A stretch of DNA of 41,288 bases from Lachnospiraceae bacterium (GCA_900766815.1 CAAFWV010000072.1:1-41288); one strand, 5' to 3'; shown: positions 27,193 through 35,672, numbered from the stretch's first letter. Notes: generated from the sequence alone by a model not told the origin. Translations and numbers: made by a program.

Positions 27193-27891
27193 ATGGCAGC
27201 CTTAAGCAAACGCATGCTTATGAATGTGACCCTGATGCCTCCGGGCGGAAGGGTTGCGGATATAGGCTGCGACCATGCAATGGTACCGATTTATCTTGTA
27301 AGAGAAGGACTGGCTGATTACGTTATAGCAATGGATGTCAATGAAGGACCACTTGACATTGCAAGGGGTAATATTAAGAAGGCACATCTTGAAGATAAGA
27401 TTGAGCTCAGACTCTCTGATGGGGCAGAGGCGCTTAAGCTTATCGATGGGAGAAGTGAATGTGAGACCATTCTTATCGCCGGGATGGGCGGTCATCTGGC
27501 TCTCGGTATTATTGAAAGAGAGCTTGATAAATTCAAGGGACCTTCGGTTGTTCTCCAGGTTCAGTCTGATATTGAATATGTAAGAGGCAGGTTAGATGAG
27601 CTGTCCTTTGTCATAGAAGATGAGGACATGACAATGGATGCGGGCAAGTATTATTTCGCAATGCGGATAAGGTATGATGAAGCTAAAGCTCATACACTCA
27701 GTTGCCTCGATAAAAAGTATGGTCCGAAGCTGATACAGAAGGGGCACGCGCTTTTGCCACAATATCTTATGTGGGAAAAGGCAAAATATGAAAAGATTCT
27801 AAAAAACGTTGACGGCGATACAAAAAGCAGGATAATAGAGGAAATTGGGGATATAGATAAGCTGTTAGGGAGGATGTATGGCAAAAGTTGA
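27193..27891 (+). CDS. trmK: tRNA (adenine-22-N1)-methyltransferase
   Basis: SAM-dependent enzyme predicted to methylate A22 of tRNAs, as B. subtilis TrmK (YqfN) does. The 232-residue protein has the Rossmann SAM motif VADIGCDHAMVPIYL, the acidic end of strand two in VIAMDVN, and the family motif LIAGMGGHLAL. The C-terminal helical part carries the typical QKGHALLPQYLMWEK block. agagg serves ATG 27193. Its location right after rpoD is the conserved Firmicutes arrangement. It overlaps the next gene by 14 bases. Confidence 0.93.
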   Translation: MAALSKRMLMNVTLMPPGGRVADIGCDHAMVPIYLVREGLADYVIAMDVNEGPLDIARGNIKKAHLEDKIELRLSDGAEALKLIDGRSECETILIAGMGGHLALGIIERELDKFKGPSVVLQVQSDIEYVRGRLDELSFVIEDEDMTMDAGKYYFAMRIRYDEAKAHTLSCLDKKYGPKLIQKGHALLPQYLMWEKAKYEKILKNVDGDTKSRIIEEIGDIDKLLGRMYGKS

Positions 27892-29533
27892 AATATTGGG
27901 TAAGGTATACGATTACGAATACGGAACAAGCTTTGAACAGATTGCGAAGGATGTTCAGAAGGACTATGATTCGACAATAATTCTATGTGTAGCCAACGGT
28001 AAAATCAGGGAGCTTCACCGGAAGGTCGAGGGCGATTGCAGGCTCAGTATGATTACGCTTAAGGACTCGGCCGGACATAAGACCTATGAGAGAAGTGCAA
28101 CAATGATATTTGTGAAGGCACTCAGTGATGTTATAGGTGACCCGATTAAGGGCAAGGCCAAGGTTGAGTTTGCAATAGGTAAGGGTATTTATATATCGGC
28201 CAAGGGCGACTATAAGGTTGACAGTGAACTGGCATCTGCGGTTGAAGACAGAATGAGGGATCTCGTTGCAAAGGATATTCCGATTGTAAAGAAGAGCTAT
28301 CCGCTTGATGAGGCTGTAAGAATATTTGATAAGCTTGGAATGGTTGATAAGGTTAAGCTCTTCAAATACAGACAGAGCTCTACTGTCAATGTATACAGTA
28401 TTGAAGATTATTCCGATTACTATTACGGATATATGGCTCCGAGTACGGGATACATTAAGTACTTTGAGGTTTTCCCTTATCAGGATGGATTTATACTGCT
28501 TCTGCCGGATAAGAGTACACCTGATAAAATCGATGTGTTTGAGCCGCTTGACAAGCTGTACAATGCGCTTGATATGTCGACAAAGTGGAGTAATCAGCTG
28601 AGCATTGATACCGTGGGAGACCTAAATAATACGATTGTAAACGGCGATATGGAGAGGATGATTCTGCTCCAGGAGGCACTTCAGGAGAGAAGGATAGGCG
28701 AGATAGCTGCAGAGATTGCGTCAAGGAAGGACGTAAAGTTTATTATGATTGCCGGTCCGTCTTCTTCAGGCAAGACCTCCATGTCCTACAGATTGAGCAT
28801 CCAGCTTGCAACACTCGGTCTTGTGCCGCATCCGATTGCACTTGACAATTATTTTGTGGACAGGGAGAAAACTCCGAGAGACGAGAACGGAGATTATAAT
28901 TTCGAGTGCCTGGAGGCTCTGGATGTTGAACAGTTTAATAAGGATATGCTTGATTTGCTTGACGGTAAGGAAGTAAGCATGCCGACCTTCAACTTCAAGA
29001 CAGGCAAGAGGGAATATAAGGGCAATACCTTAAAGCTTAACCCCGATGATGTGCTTGTAATTGAGGGTATTCACGGACTTAACAGGAAGATGAGTTATGC
29101 CCTGCCTGAGGAGAGCAAGTATAAGATATATATCAGCGCACTGACCTCGCTTAATATTGACGGACATAACAGAATTCCGACTACGGACGGAAGACTGCTT
29201 AGAAGAATGGTCAGGGATTATAGGACAAGAGGAGCGTCTGCAAAGCGAACAATAGAGATGTGGCCGAGCGTAAGAAGAGGCGAGGAGGAGAATATCTTCC
29301 CTTTCCAGGAGGAAGCGGATGTAATGTTCAATTCATGTCTCTTGTATGAACTTGCGGCTCTTAAGGTTTATGCTGAACCGCTGCTGTATGGCATTGGTCC
29401 CGACGAACCGGAATATTTTGAAGCAAGAAGACTGCTTAAGTTCCTTGGATACTTCCTCGGAATTCCAAGTGAGTCGCTTCCCAATAATTCAATAGCGAGG
29501 GAATTCGTGGGAGGCTCATGCTTCGATGTCTGA
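27878..29533 (+). CDS. Nucleoside (uridine-like) kinase with N-terminal TGS domain
   Basis: The 551-residue protein joins a threonyl-tRNA-synthetase-like N-terminal part (TGS, about 1-65, then an editing-domain-like region to about 250) to a uridine/phosphoribulokinase-type P-loop kinase. The kinase shows IMIAGPSSSGKTSMSYRL, LDNYFVDREKTPRDENGDY and VLVIEGIHGLN. This fusion is well known in Clostridia and is annotated as nucleoside kinase; its exact substrate is not settled. A gggagg lies four bases before the ATG and within trmK, so translation is coupled. It ends 17 bases before the GTPase gene, so it may share the transcript. Confidence 0.88.
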   Translation: MAKVEILGKVYDYEYGTSFEQIAKDVQKDYDSTIILCVANGKIRELHRKVEGDCRLSMITLKDSAGHKTYERSATMIFVKALSDVIGDPIKGKAKVEFAIGKGIYISAKGDYKVDSELASAVEDRMRDLVAKDIPIVKKSYPLDEAVRIFDKLGMVDKVKLFKYRQSSTVNVYSIEDYSDYYYGYMAPSTGYIKYFEVFPYQDGFILLLPDKSTPDKIDVFEPLDKLYNALDMSTKWSNQLSIDTVGDLNNTIVNGDMERMILLQEALQERRIGEIAAEIASRKDVKFIMIAGPSSSGKTSMSYRLSIQLATLGLVPHPIALDNYFVDREKTPRDENGDYNFECLEALDVEQFNKDMLDLLDGKEVSMPTFNFKTGKREYKGNTLKLNPDDVLVIEGIHGLNRKMSYALPEESKYKIYISALTSLNIDGHNRIPTTDGRLLRRMVRDYRTRGASAKRTIEMWPSVRRGEEENIFPFQEEADVMFNSCLLYELAALKVYAEPLLYGIGPDEPEYFEARRLLKFLGYFLGIPSESLPNNSIAREFVGGSCFDV

Positions 29534-29550
29534 AAGACAAGGAGGATATT

Positions 29551-30768
29551 ATGACTAAAATTGATGTGGTATCGGGATTCCTCGGTGCCGGAAAAACTAC
29601 TCTGATTAAGAAGCTTCTGTCCGAGGCGCTTAAGGGACAGAAGGTAGTATTGATTGAGAATGAATTTGGTGAAATAGGTGTTGATTCGGGCTTCCTTAAG
29701 GATGCCGGAATTGAGATTACTGAGATGAATTCCGGCTGTATCTGCTGCTCACTTGTCGGAGACTTCGCAACAGCGCTTAATGAAGTGGTAAGTAAGTATG
29801 CGCCTGAGAGAATCATTATTGAGCCTTCGGGTGTAGGCAAGCTCTCGGATGTCATGAATGCCTGCGTCAATGCACATCTTCCGGATGATGTTGTACTTAA
29901 TTCTGCAGTTGCTGTTGTGGATGCAAGCAAGGCCAAGATGTATATCAAGAACTTCGGAGAGTTCTTCAATAATCAGATTGAGAATGCCGGCACAATTATT
30001 CTCAGCAGAACAGGTAATATCTCGGAGGATAAGTTAAATACCGCAATTGCTCTTATCAGGGAGCATAATGCCAAGGCTACAATAATTACCACTCCCTGGG
30101 ATGAGCTGGAAGGAGAAGCGATCCTTAAGACTATAGAGAATGCCGGGGAGCTGGAGCAGGAACTGCTGAATGAAGTGATAAAAGAGCATGAGGAGCACGA
30201 GCATCACCATCACCATCATGACGACGATGACGAGTGTTGCTGTCATCATGACCATGAGCATGAACATGAACATCATCACCATCATGACGACGATGAGTGT
30301 TGTTGTCATCACGATCACGACCATGACCATGAGCATGAACATGAACATCATCACCATCATGACGACGATGATTGCGGATGTCATCACGATCATGACCATG
30401 AGCACCATCACCACCATGATGAAGATGAGTGCTGCTGTCATCACGACCATGAGCATGAAGAGCATGGTCATCATCATCACCATCATCATGCTGATGAGGT
30501 CTTCACCAGCTGGGGACATGAATCTGTTAAGAAGTACACAAAGACTGAGATAGAAGATATCCTTAATGCTTTGGAGGATGAAGATAAGTATGGCATGATC
30601 CTCAGAAGCAAGGGTATGGTAGAGAATGCGGATGGCGGTGACTGGATTTACTTTGACTATACTCCGGGCGAAAGCAATGTAAGGGCAGGTAAGCCGGATG
30701 TTACGGGAAGAATCTGTGTTATCGGATCAAAAATAAATGAAGAAGAGCTTGCGAAACTCTTTGGGTAG
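29551..30768 (+). CDS. COG0523 (CobW/ZNG-like) GTPase with His/Cys-rich metal-binding tract
   Basis: Predicted metallochaperone GTPase of 405 residues. Walker A is GFLGAGKT (9-16), the family CxCC metal motif is Cys63-Ile-Cys65-Cys66 in NSGCICCSL, and the Walker B region is IIIEPSGVG. The G4 motif, normally NKxD, reads SRTG (152-155). Residues 213-313 form a low-complexity tract of four HHHHH-acidic-(E)CxC-HHDHEH units with about 50 His and 11 Cys, a plausible zinc or nickel buffer. A CobW C-terminal domain with a short tail follows. I place the start at ATG 29551 because ggagg precedes it; an upstream ATG at 29518 has no ribosome site and overlaps the preceding gene. The metal is inferred as zinc by family analogy. 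Confidence 0.87.
   Translation: MTKIDVVSGFLGAGKTTLIKKLLSEALKGQKVVLIENEFGEIGVDSGFLKDAGIEITEMNSGCICCSLVGDFATALNEVVSKYAPERIIIEPSGVGKLSDVMNACVNAHLPDDVVLNSAVAVVDASKAKMYIKNFGEFFNNQIENAGTIILSRTGNISEDKLNTAIALIREHNAKATIITTPWDELEGEAILKTIENAGELEQELLNEVIKEHEEHEHHHHHHDDDDECCCHHDHEHEHEHHHHHDDDECCCHHDHDHDHEHEHEHHHHHDDDDCGCHHDHDHEHHHHHDEDECCCHHDHEHEEHGHHHHHHHADEVFTSWGHESVKKYTKTEIEDILNALEDEDKYGMILRSKGMVENADGGDWIYFDYTPGESNVRAGKPDVTGRICVIGSKINEEELAKLFG
30187..30489 (+). repeat. In-frame His/Asp/Cys codon repeats within the GTPase gene
   Basis: Four imperfect units built of cat/cac, gac/gat and tgt/tgc codons encode runs of five or more His, three to four acidic residues, then a CCC or CGC motif and HHDH. Synonymous codons vary between units, so the protein pattern is kept by selection more strictly than the DNA. 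The opposite strand carries a long Met/Val-rich open frame that is only a shadow. Confidence 0.9.
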
Positions 30769-30774
30769 GTGAAT

Positions 30775-31722
30775 ATGAGATTCAGTAAGATTCCGGTATA
30801 TATGATTAACGGCTTCTTAGAGAGCGGCAAATCGGAATTCATCAAATATACAATTACACAGCCTTACTTCCGCTCTAAGGGTACGACACTGCTCATCCTC
30901 TGTGAAGAGGGAGAGATTGAATTCGAGGAGGAGGTATTAGCCTCAACCAATACCGTACTTGAGGTGATTGATGACAGGGAGGATTTCAATAAAGATAAGC
31001 TCAGTGAGATTTCTGACAGAGTCAACCCCTCCAGAATCATAATTGAGTTTAACGGAATGTGGAATCCTAAGGAGATAGTCCTTCCATCCAATTGGAGCAT
31101 AGAACAACAGATTACAACAATTGACGCGAGCACTTTTTCCGTATTCTACAATAACATGAAGAGCTTAGTTGGAGAGCAGGTCAGAAACAGTGACATGATA
31201 ATCTTCAACAGGTGCGACGGAATTGATAATCTGGCCAACTTTAAGAGGAGCGTGAAGGCTGTTAATTCGTCGGCTGAGGTGATATTCGAGGACAAGGACG
31301 GGGAACTTAATGTATCCTTGGACGAGGAACTGCCGTTTGATCTGAACGCTGATGTTATCAAACTTGACGACACCGGATATGCAATCTGGTTTATTGATAT
31401 TTCGGACAATTTGGAACGGTATGATGGTAAGACCATAGAATTTGTCGGAATGGTTGCCAAGCCACCGATGTTTGATGATTCGTATTTCGTGCCCGGCAGG
31501 ATGGCAATGACCTGTTGTGAGGACGATATGGCTTTTCTGGGCTATGCCTGCAAATTCAAGGATGCGAAGCATCTTGCAGAGAAAACCTATGTGAGAGTGA
31601 ATGCAACAATTAAGATAGAGGAGCTGGATGCGTATCAGGGCGTGGGCCCCGTGCTCTATGCTAACAGTGTTACTACGGTAAAAGCGCCCAAGACTCCGGT
31701 TATCGACTTCAGTAATTTATAA
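30775..31722 (+). CDS. CobW-like GTPase fused to a DUF1980-like (TIGR03943) domain
   Basis: A 315-residue, two-part protein. The N-terminal ~200 residues form a divergent COG0523 P-loop domain with Walker A GFLESGKS (13-20) and G4-like NRCD (145-148). The CxCC motif is absent: the equivalent region reads LCEEGEIEFEEE. From about residue 215 it resembles the C-terminal domain of TIGR03943/YcgQ proteins, with GKTIEFVGMV, VPGRMAMTCCEDD (Cys247-Cys248) and LGYACKF. ATG 30775 is preferred over GTG 30769 because aggtg precedes it. It is six bases from the upstream GTPase gene, so they are one unit. A joint role in metal homeostasis is inferred. The permease usually found beside TIGR03943 proteins is not here. 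Confidence 0.78.
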   Translation: MRFSKIPVYMINGFLESGKSEFIKYTITQPYFRSKGTTLLILCEEGEIEFEEEVLASTNTVLEVIDDREDFNKDKLSEISDRVNPSRIIIEFNGMWNPKEIVLPSNWSIEQQITTIDASTFSVFYNNMKSLVGEQVRNSDMIIFNRCDGIDNLANFKRSVKAVNSSAEVIFEDKDGELNVSLDEELPFDLNADVIKLDDTGYAIWFIDISDNLERYDGKTIEFVGMVAKPPMFDDSYFVPGRMAMTCCEDDMAFLGYACKFKDAKHLAEKTYVRVNATIKIEELDAYQGVGPVLYANSVTTVKAPKTPVIDFSNL

Positions 31723-31731
31723 CTTCATATT
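31703..31731 (+). promoter_or_regulatory. Candidate promoter for rnpB
   Basis: TCGACT (31703-31708) and CATATT (31726-31731) are 17 bases apart, each four of six to consensus. The predicted start would be close to the folded 5' end of the RNA. It overlaps the end of the upstream gene. Confidence 0.4.
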
Positions 31732-31735
31732 CTTA

Positions 31736-32074
31736 TGTGTGGGGTGGACGATCGCGGCTGGTTAATCCAGGTGAGGAAAGTCCGGGCTTCACAGGGCAGG
31801 ATGCCGGATAACGTCCGGTGGAGGTGACTCTAAGGAAAGTGCAACAGAAAATAACCGCCACGAAAGTGGTAAGGGTGAAAAGGCGGTGTAAGAGACCACC
31901 GTGCCTCTGGTAACAGCAGGTAGCCATGTAAACCCCATCCGAAGCAAGACCAAATATGGAGACCATAGGGCGGCCCGTCCTGTCTCCGGGTAGGTCGCTT
32001 GAGGCGGCTGGTAACAGTCGTCCTAGACAGATGATCGTCTTAAATGACATAACCCGGCTTATAGCCCCACACAT
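31736..32074 (+). ncRNA. rnpB: RNase P RNA, class A
   Basis: Catalytic RNA of RNase P, which trims tRNA 5' leaders. The conserved cores are clear: gaggaaagtccgggct near the 5' end, acagaaaataaccgcc, aagggtgaaaaggcgg, and the 3' core ataacccggcttatagcccc. The 5' and 3' ends (tgtgtgggg / ccccacaca) pair to close helix P1. The segment tccgggtaggtcgcttgaggc matches the class A P15 region with its tRNA-CCA-binding GGT loop. Ends are set by the P1 pairing. No intrinsic terminator follows before the next start codon 18 bases on. Confidence 0.96.
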
Positions 32075-32092
32075 CTTGAAGAGGAGAAAACT

Positions 32093-32998
32093 ATGAATCA
32101 ATATACATTTACTCAGTGGCTGTTCTTTTTCTATATCTACAGCTTCGTCGGATGGATATGGGAAAGCTCATATTGCTCAATCAAGGGCAGACATCCGGTT
32201 AACAGAGGCTTCCTTAAGGGACCAATGATTCCTATATACGGAAGCGGTGCCTGTGTAATGCTTATGGCAGCGGCTCCCTTTAAGGATAATCTTATTCTTA
32301 CCTTTGTGTCCGGGAGTATAATTGCTTCAGCCCTTGAATATGCTACCGGTGCTGCGATGGAGGCAATATTTAAGGTTAGATACTGGGATTATTCCAAGCA
32401 GCCTCTTAATCTGAACGGACATATATGCTTAGGCGCTTCCATAGGATGGGGCTTTGCGACCATATTGATAACAAGGCTTATTCACGAACCGGTGGATGGT
32501 CTGATGAGATCGATTCCAACTGAAGTTCTTAGTGGTATTACCTTTGTTACAACCATTTACTTTGTATCCGACTTCTCGATATCATTTAAGGATGCCATCG
32601 ATCTTAGGAATCTCCTTGTACGTCTTGATAATCTTAAGGCGGAAGCAGATAAAATACATAAGCGTGTAGATGTGATTCTTGCGGTTGTCGATGACGAGAG
32701 GCAGCAGTCTGTAGCAAGAATTCAGGATAGGGTTGAGGATACCATTGACAGAATAGAGGATAAGATCCTGCTTGCGAGAGCGAAGGTAGAGCTAAGTGAA
32801 GAACAGCGCGATGAGATTGACAGACTGCGACTTCGTATCGGTGTTATGAAGGATAGGATTCACCAGCTCGGTATCAGAAGGGATATTATCAGAACCATTA
32901 CCCTGAAGGGTAATCCGAATCTGTCTTCTATAAAGTATAAGGATACATTGGAAGAACTTAAGAATTACATTTTGACAAATAGACACCCCGAGGATTAG
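32093..32998 (+). CDS. CmpB-family (putative ABC-transporter type IV) membrane protein with coiled coil
   Basis: A 301-residue protein. Residues 1-165 are hydrophobic with about five membrane segments and the family features YSFVGWIWESSYCSIKGRHPVNRGFLKGPMIP (read in part) and ALEYATGAAMEAIF, matching the CmpB / COG4905 family. The remaining ~130 residues are charged and predicted helical or coiled coil (DNLKAEADKIHKRVD onward). Function is unknown despite the family name, and no ATPase partner is adjacent. aagaggag serves the ATG only 18 bases after rnpB. Confidence 0.8.
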   Translation: MNQYTFTQWLFFFYIYSFVGWIWESSYCSIKGRHPVNRGFLKGPMIPIYGSGACVMLMAAAPFKDNLILTFVSGSIIASALEYATGAAMEAIFKVRYWDYSKQPLNLNGHICLGASIGWGFATILITRLIHEPVDGLMRSIPTEVLSGITFVTTIYFVSDFSISFKDAIDLRNLLVRLDNLKAEADKIHKRVDVILAVVDDERQQSVARIQDRVEDTIDRIEDKILLARAKVELSEEQRDEIDRLRLRIGVMKDRIHQLGIRRDIIRTITLKGNPNLSSIKYKDTLEELKNYILTNRHPED

Positions 32999-33021
32999 GT
33001 TGGCGAGGAAAACATAACTAG

Positions 33022-33050
33022 TTGACATAATAAAATTCATACAATATAAT
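33022..33050 (+). promoter_or_regulatory. Consensus sigma-A promoter of nrdR
   Basis: Perfect TTGACA (33022-33027) and perfect TATAAT (33045-33050) with an ideal 17-base spacer. Transcription would start near 33057, about 35 bases before the nrdR ATG. Confidence 0.93.
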
Positions 33051-33091
33051 TGTCTTGTGGTTTATGTTTTGTTCGAGGGGAATATTGACTA

Positions 33092-33547
33092 ATGAAGTGT
33101 CCATTTTGCAATCATGAGAATACCAGAGTAATAGACTCAAGACCAGCTGAGGAGAATAATTCCATCAGAAGAAGAAGGGTCTGTGACGAGTGCGGCAAGC
33201 GTTTCACAACCTATGAGAAGGTAGAGACAATTCCGCTTATTATCATTAAGAAGGATAATAACAGGGAGGCTTACGACAGATCGAAGATTGAGAGCGGTGT
33301 GCTCAGAGCATGCCATAAGAGACCCGTGTCTGCGGCTCAGATAACTAAGCTTGTAGATGAGGTTGAGAATGAAATCTTCAATCTCGAAGAGCGTGAGATT
33401 CCCAGTGATATTGTGGGTGAGATTCTTATGCGCAAGCTTAAGTCCTTAGATGAGGTTGCATATGTCAGATTTGCGTCTGTATACAGGGAATTTAAGGATC
33501 TCAATACCTTTATGGATGAGCTTAAGAATGTAATGGCAGGAAGATAA
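33092..33547 (+). CDS. nrdR: Transcriptional repressor NrdR
   Basis: Nucleotide-sensing repressor of ribonucleotide reductase genes. The 151-residue protein has the standard zinc ribbon (Cys3, Cys6, Cys31, Cys34 in MKCPFCNHE and RVCDECGKRFTTYE) and an ATP-cone domain (PLIIIKKDNNREAYDRSKI onward). Length is exactly that of the family. A perfect promoter precedes it and a terminator follows, so it is monocistronic. I see no NrdR-box pair close by, so its reductase targets lie elsewhere. Confidence 0.97.
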   Translation: MKCPFCNHENTRVIDSRPAEENNSIRRRRVCDECGKRFTTYEKVETIPLIIIKKDNNREAYDRSKIESGVLRACHKRPVSAAQITKLVDEVENEIFNLEEREIPSDIVGEILMRKLKSLDEVAYVRFASVYREFKDLNTFMDELKNVMAGR

Positions 33548-33550
33548 TGT

Positions 33551-33580
33551 AATCAGGCAGGTATACCCTGCCTGATTTTT
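33551..33580 (+). terminator. Intrinsic terminator after nrdR
   Basis: A 10-bp stem (ATCAGGCAGG with CCTGCCTGAT) has a short loop and is followed by a run of T. Confidence 0.93.
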
Positions 33581-33612
33581 TGTTCTGTTGTCCATCAATG
33601 TGGTTAAAATTA

Positions 33613-33642
33613 TTGCCAAGATATGCGGATTCCGTGTATAAT
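33613..33642 (+). promoter_or_regulatory. Promoter of the lipoprotein-glyS unit
   Basis: TTGCCA (33613-33618) and a perfect TATAAT (33637-33642) are separated by 18 bases, placed just upstream of a gaggtg ribosome site. Confidence 0.75.
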
Positions 33643-33664
33643 TGATGGGTGAGGTGTTTATATT

Positions 33665-34261
33665 ATGAGAATATTCAGAATAGGTAGGAAGAGTGCGGTT
33701 ATAGTTTTGTTATCCTGCCTATTTTTAGTTATTTCCGGATGTGGAATAACCTCTATTGATGCGGACACCCTGGTTCTTGATAAGGACATGGGGATAACCG
33801 AATATGTATTTGAGGATTTTGATACTACTGAATACAGCTATGACGACTGGCTTCAGTTTACGAAGAATTCAATAGAGGAATATAATGCAGCTAATTCTAA
33901 GGCAGTCACACTTAAGAAATCAGGTGTAAAGGATGAGATACTCAGCTGCGTAATTTATTATCCAAGTGATAATGCCTACTTTGAACTTAACCGTGTGCCT
34001 GTGTTCTACGGAACGATTGGTCAGGCAGTTAAGGCTGGCTACAGCTTCGGAAGCGGAATGACTGACGTAAGTGATGAATCTCCGGTATCGGCTGATAAGC
34101 TTACGGCTTCAGATGATATGAAGATATTAATAATTAATATGGAGACAGATGTGGCTACAACCGGTGACATTGCATATATCGGAGGAAATGTCACATTGAA
34201 TGATGATATGAAAAGCGCACATGTTAAAGAAGGAGCAACTTCTTATATTGTGTTCAATTAA
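33665..34261 (+). CDS. Small lipoprotein of unknown function
   Basis: I do not recognise this 198-residue protein. It has a clear lipoprotein signal (Arg/Lys-rich start, hydrophobic core, VISGC with Cys26), so it should be anchored on the outer face of the membrane. The mature part is acidic, rich in Asp, Thr and Tyr, with no known motif seen. gaggtg lies eight bases before the ATG, and a good promoter precedes it. It ends 22 bases before glyS, so it probably lies on the glyS transcript, though a functional link is not evident. Confidence 0.8.
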   Translation: MRIFRIGRKSAVIVLLSCLFLVISGCGITSIDADTLVLDKDMGITEYVFEDFDTTEYSYDDWLQFTKNSIEEYNAANSKAVTLKKSGVKDEILSCVIYYPSDNAYFELNRVPVFYGTIGQAVKAGYSFGSGMTDVSDESPVSADKLTASDDMKILIINMETDVATTGDIAYIGGNVTLNDDMKSAHVKEGATSYIVFN

Positions 34262-34283
34262 TATTTGACAGAAGGAGATAATT

Positions 34284-35672
34284 ATGGAAAAGTCGATGGA
34301 CAAAATTGTTAGTCTTGCTAAATCAAGGGGCTTCGTATACCCCGGAAGTGAGATTTACGGCGGACTGGCTAACACCTGGGATTACGGTAATCTGGGAGTT
34401 GAACTTAAGAACAATGTCAAGAGAGCATGGTGGCAGAAGTTCGTACAGGAGAATCCGTACAATGTAGGTGTGGATTGTGCTATTCTTATGAATCCCCAGA
34501 CATGGGTAGCCTCAGGACACTTGGGCGGCTTTGCAGACCCTCTTATGGACTGTAAGGAATGTCATGAGAGATTCAGGGCAGATAAGCTTATTGAGGATTA
34601 TGCTGAGGAGAAGGGAATTACACTTCCTAAGCCCATTGATGCATTCTCCCAGGAGGAGATGAAGGCATTTGTTGAAGATAACAATATTCCATGTCCTACC
34701 TGTGGAAAGCATAACTTTACTGATATAAGACAGTTCAACCTCATGTTCAAGACCTTCCAGGGTGTTACTGAAGATGCTAAGAATACAGTATATTTAAGAC
34801 CTGAGACAGCACAGGGTATCTTCGTTAACTTTAAGAATGTACAGCGTACTTCAAGAAAGAAGATTCCTTTCGGAATTGGTCAGATAGGAAAGTCTTTCAG
34901 AAATGAGATTACACCCGGTAATTTCACCTTCCGTACAAGAGAGTTCGAGCAGATGGAGCTTGAATTCTTCTGCGAGCCCGGAACTGACCTTGAGTGGTTC
35001 CAATACTGGAGAGCCTTCTGCCGTGACTGGCTTCTCTCGCTCGGAATTAAGGAGGATGAGATTCGTCTTCGTGATCATGCTCCCGAGGAGCTGTGCTTCT
35101 ATTCTAAGGGAACAACAGATATAGAATTCAAGTTCCCGTTTGGATGGGGAGAGCTTTGGGGTATTGCCGACAGAACTGATTACGATCTGACACAGCATCA
35201 GAACGTTTCAGGCGAGGACATGTCATACTTTGATGATGAGAAGAAGGAGAAATACGTTCCGTATGTTGTTGAGCCTTCACTTGGTGCAGACAGAGTGGTG
35301 CTTGCTTTCCTGTGCGCAGCTTATGATGAAGAAGACTTAGGCGACAATGATATGCGTACAGTGCTTAGATTCCATCCTGCCCTTGCTCCTGTTAAGATTG
35401 GTGTACTTCCATTATCCAAGAAGCTTAATGAGGGTGCAGAGAAGGTATTTGCTTCTCTGTCTAAGAAATATAACTGCGAATTTGATGACAGAGGTAATAT
35501 CGGTAAGAGATACAGAAGACAGGATGAAATCGGTACACCGTTCTGCGTAACATACGATTTCGATTCAGAAGAGGATAATGCGGTAACAATAAGATTCCGC
35601 GACAGCATGGAACAGGTAAGAGTGAAGATTGATGAACTTGATGCCTGGTTTGCTGATAAGTTTACATTCTAA
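34284..35672 (+). CDS. glyS: Glycyl-tRNA synthetase (single-chain, homodimeric type)
   Basis: Charges tRNA-Gly. The 462-residue class II synthetase is of the alpha2 type, not the GlyQ/GlyS heterotetramer. Visible are the N-terminal family block (FVYPGSEIYGGLANTWDYG), motif 2 region (RPETAQGIFVNFKNV, then FRNEITPGNFTFRTREFEQ), motif 3 (EPSLGADRVVLAFL) and the C-terminal anticodon-binding domain (RYRRQDEIGTPFCVTYD). aggag lies just before the ATG. No glycine T-box leader is present in the short gap, so control is not by that route here. Confidence 0.97.
   Translation: MEKSMDKIVSLAKSRGFVYPGSEIYGGLANTWDYGNLGVELKNNVKRAWWQKFVQENPYNVGVDCAILMNPQTWVASGHLGGFADPLMDCKECHERFRADKLIEDYAEEKGITLPKPIDAFSQEEMKAFVEDNNIPCPTCGKHNFTDIRQFNLMFKTFQGVTEDAKNTVYLRPETAQGIFVNFKNVQRTSRKKIPFGIGQIGKSFRNEITPGNFTFRTREFEQMELEFFCEPGTDLEWFQYWRAFCRDWLLSLGIKEDEIRLRDHAPEELCFYSKGTTDIEFKFPFGWGELWGIADRTDYDLTQHQNVSGEDMSYFDDEKKEKYVPYVVEPSLGADRVVLAFLCAAYDEEDLGDNDMRTVLRFHPALAPVKIGVLPLSKKLNEGAEKVFASLSKKYNCEFDDRGNIGKRYRRQDEIGTPFCVTYDFDSEEDNAVTIRFRDSMEQVRVKIDELDAWFADKFTF

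Noticed and set aside
30034..30519. Long Met/Val-rich frame on the minus strand
   Set aside because: It is the complement of the His/Asp codon repeats (cat/gac read backwards), low in complexity, with no start signals.
31733..32101. Minus-strand frame across rnpB
   Set aside because: The stretch is clearly RNase P RNA on the + strand, so the frame is incidental.
34262..34283. Glycine T-box or riboswitch before glyS
   Set aside because: The gap is only 22 bases, and no T-box bulge or terminator pair is seen upstream.
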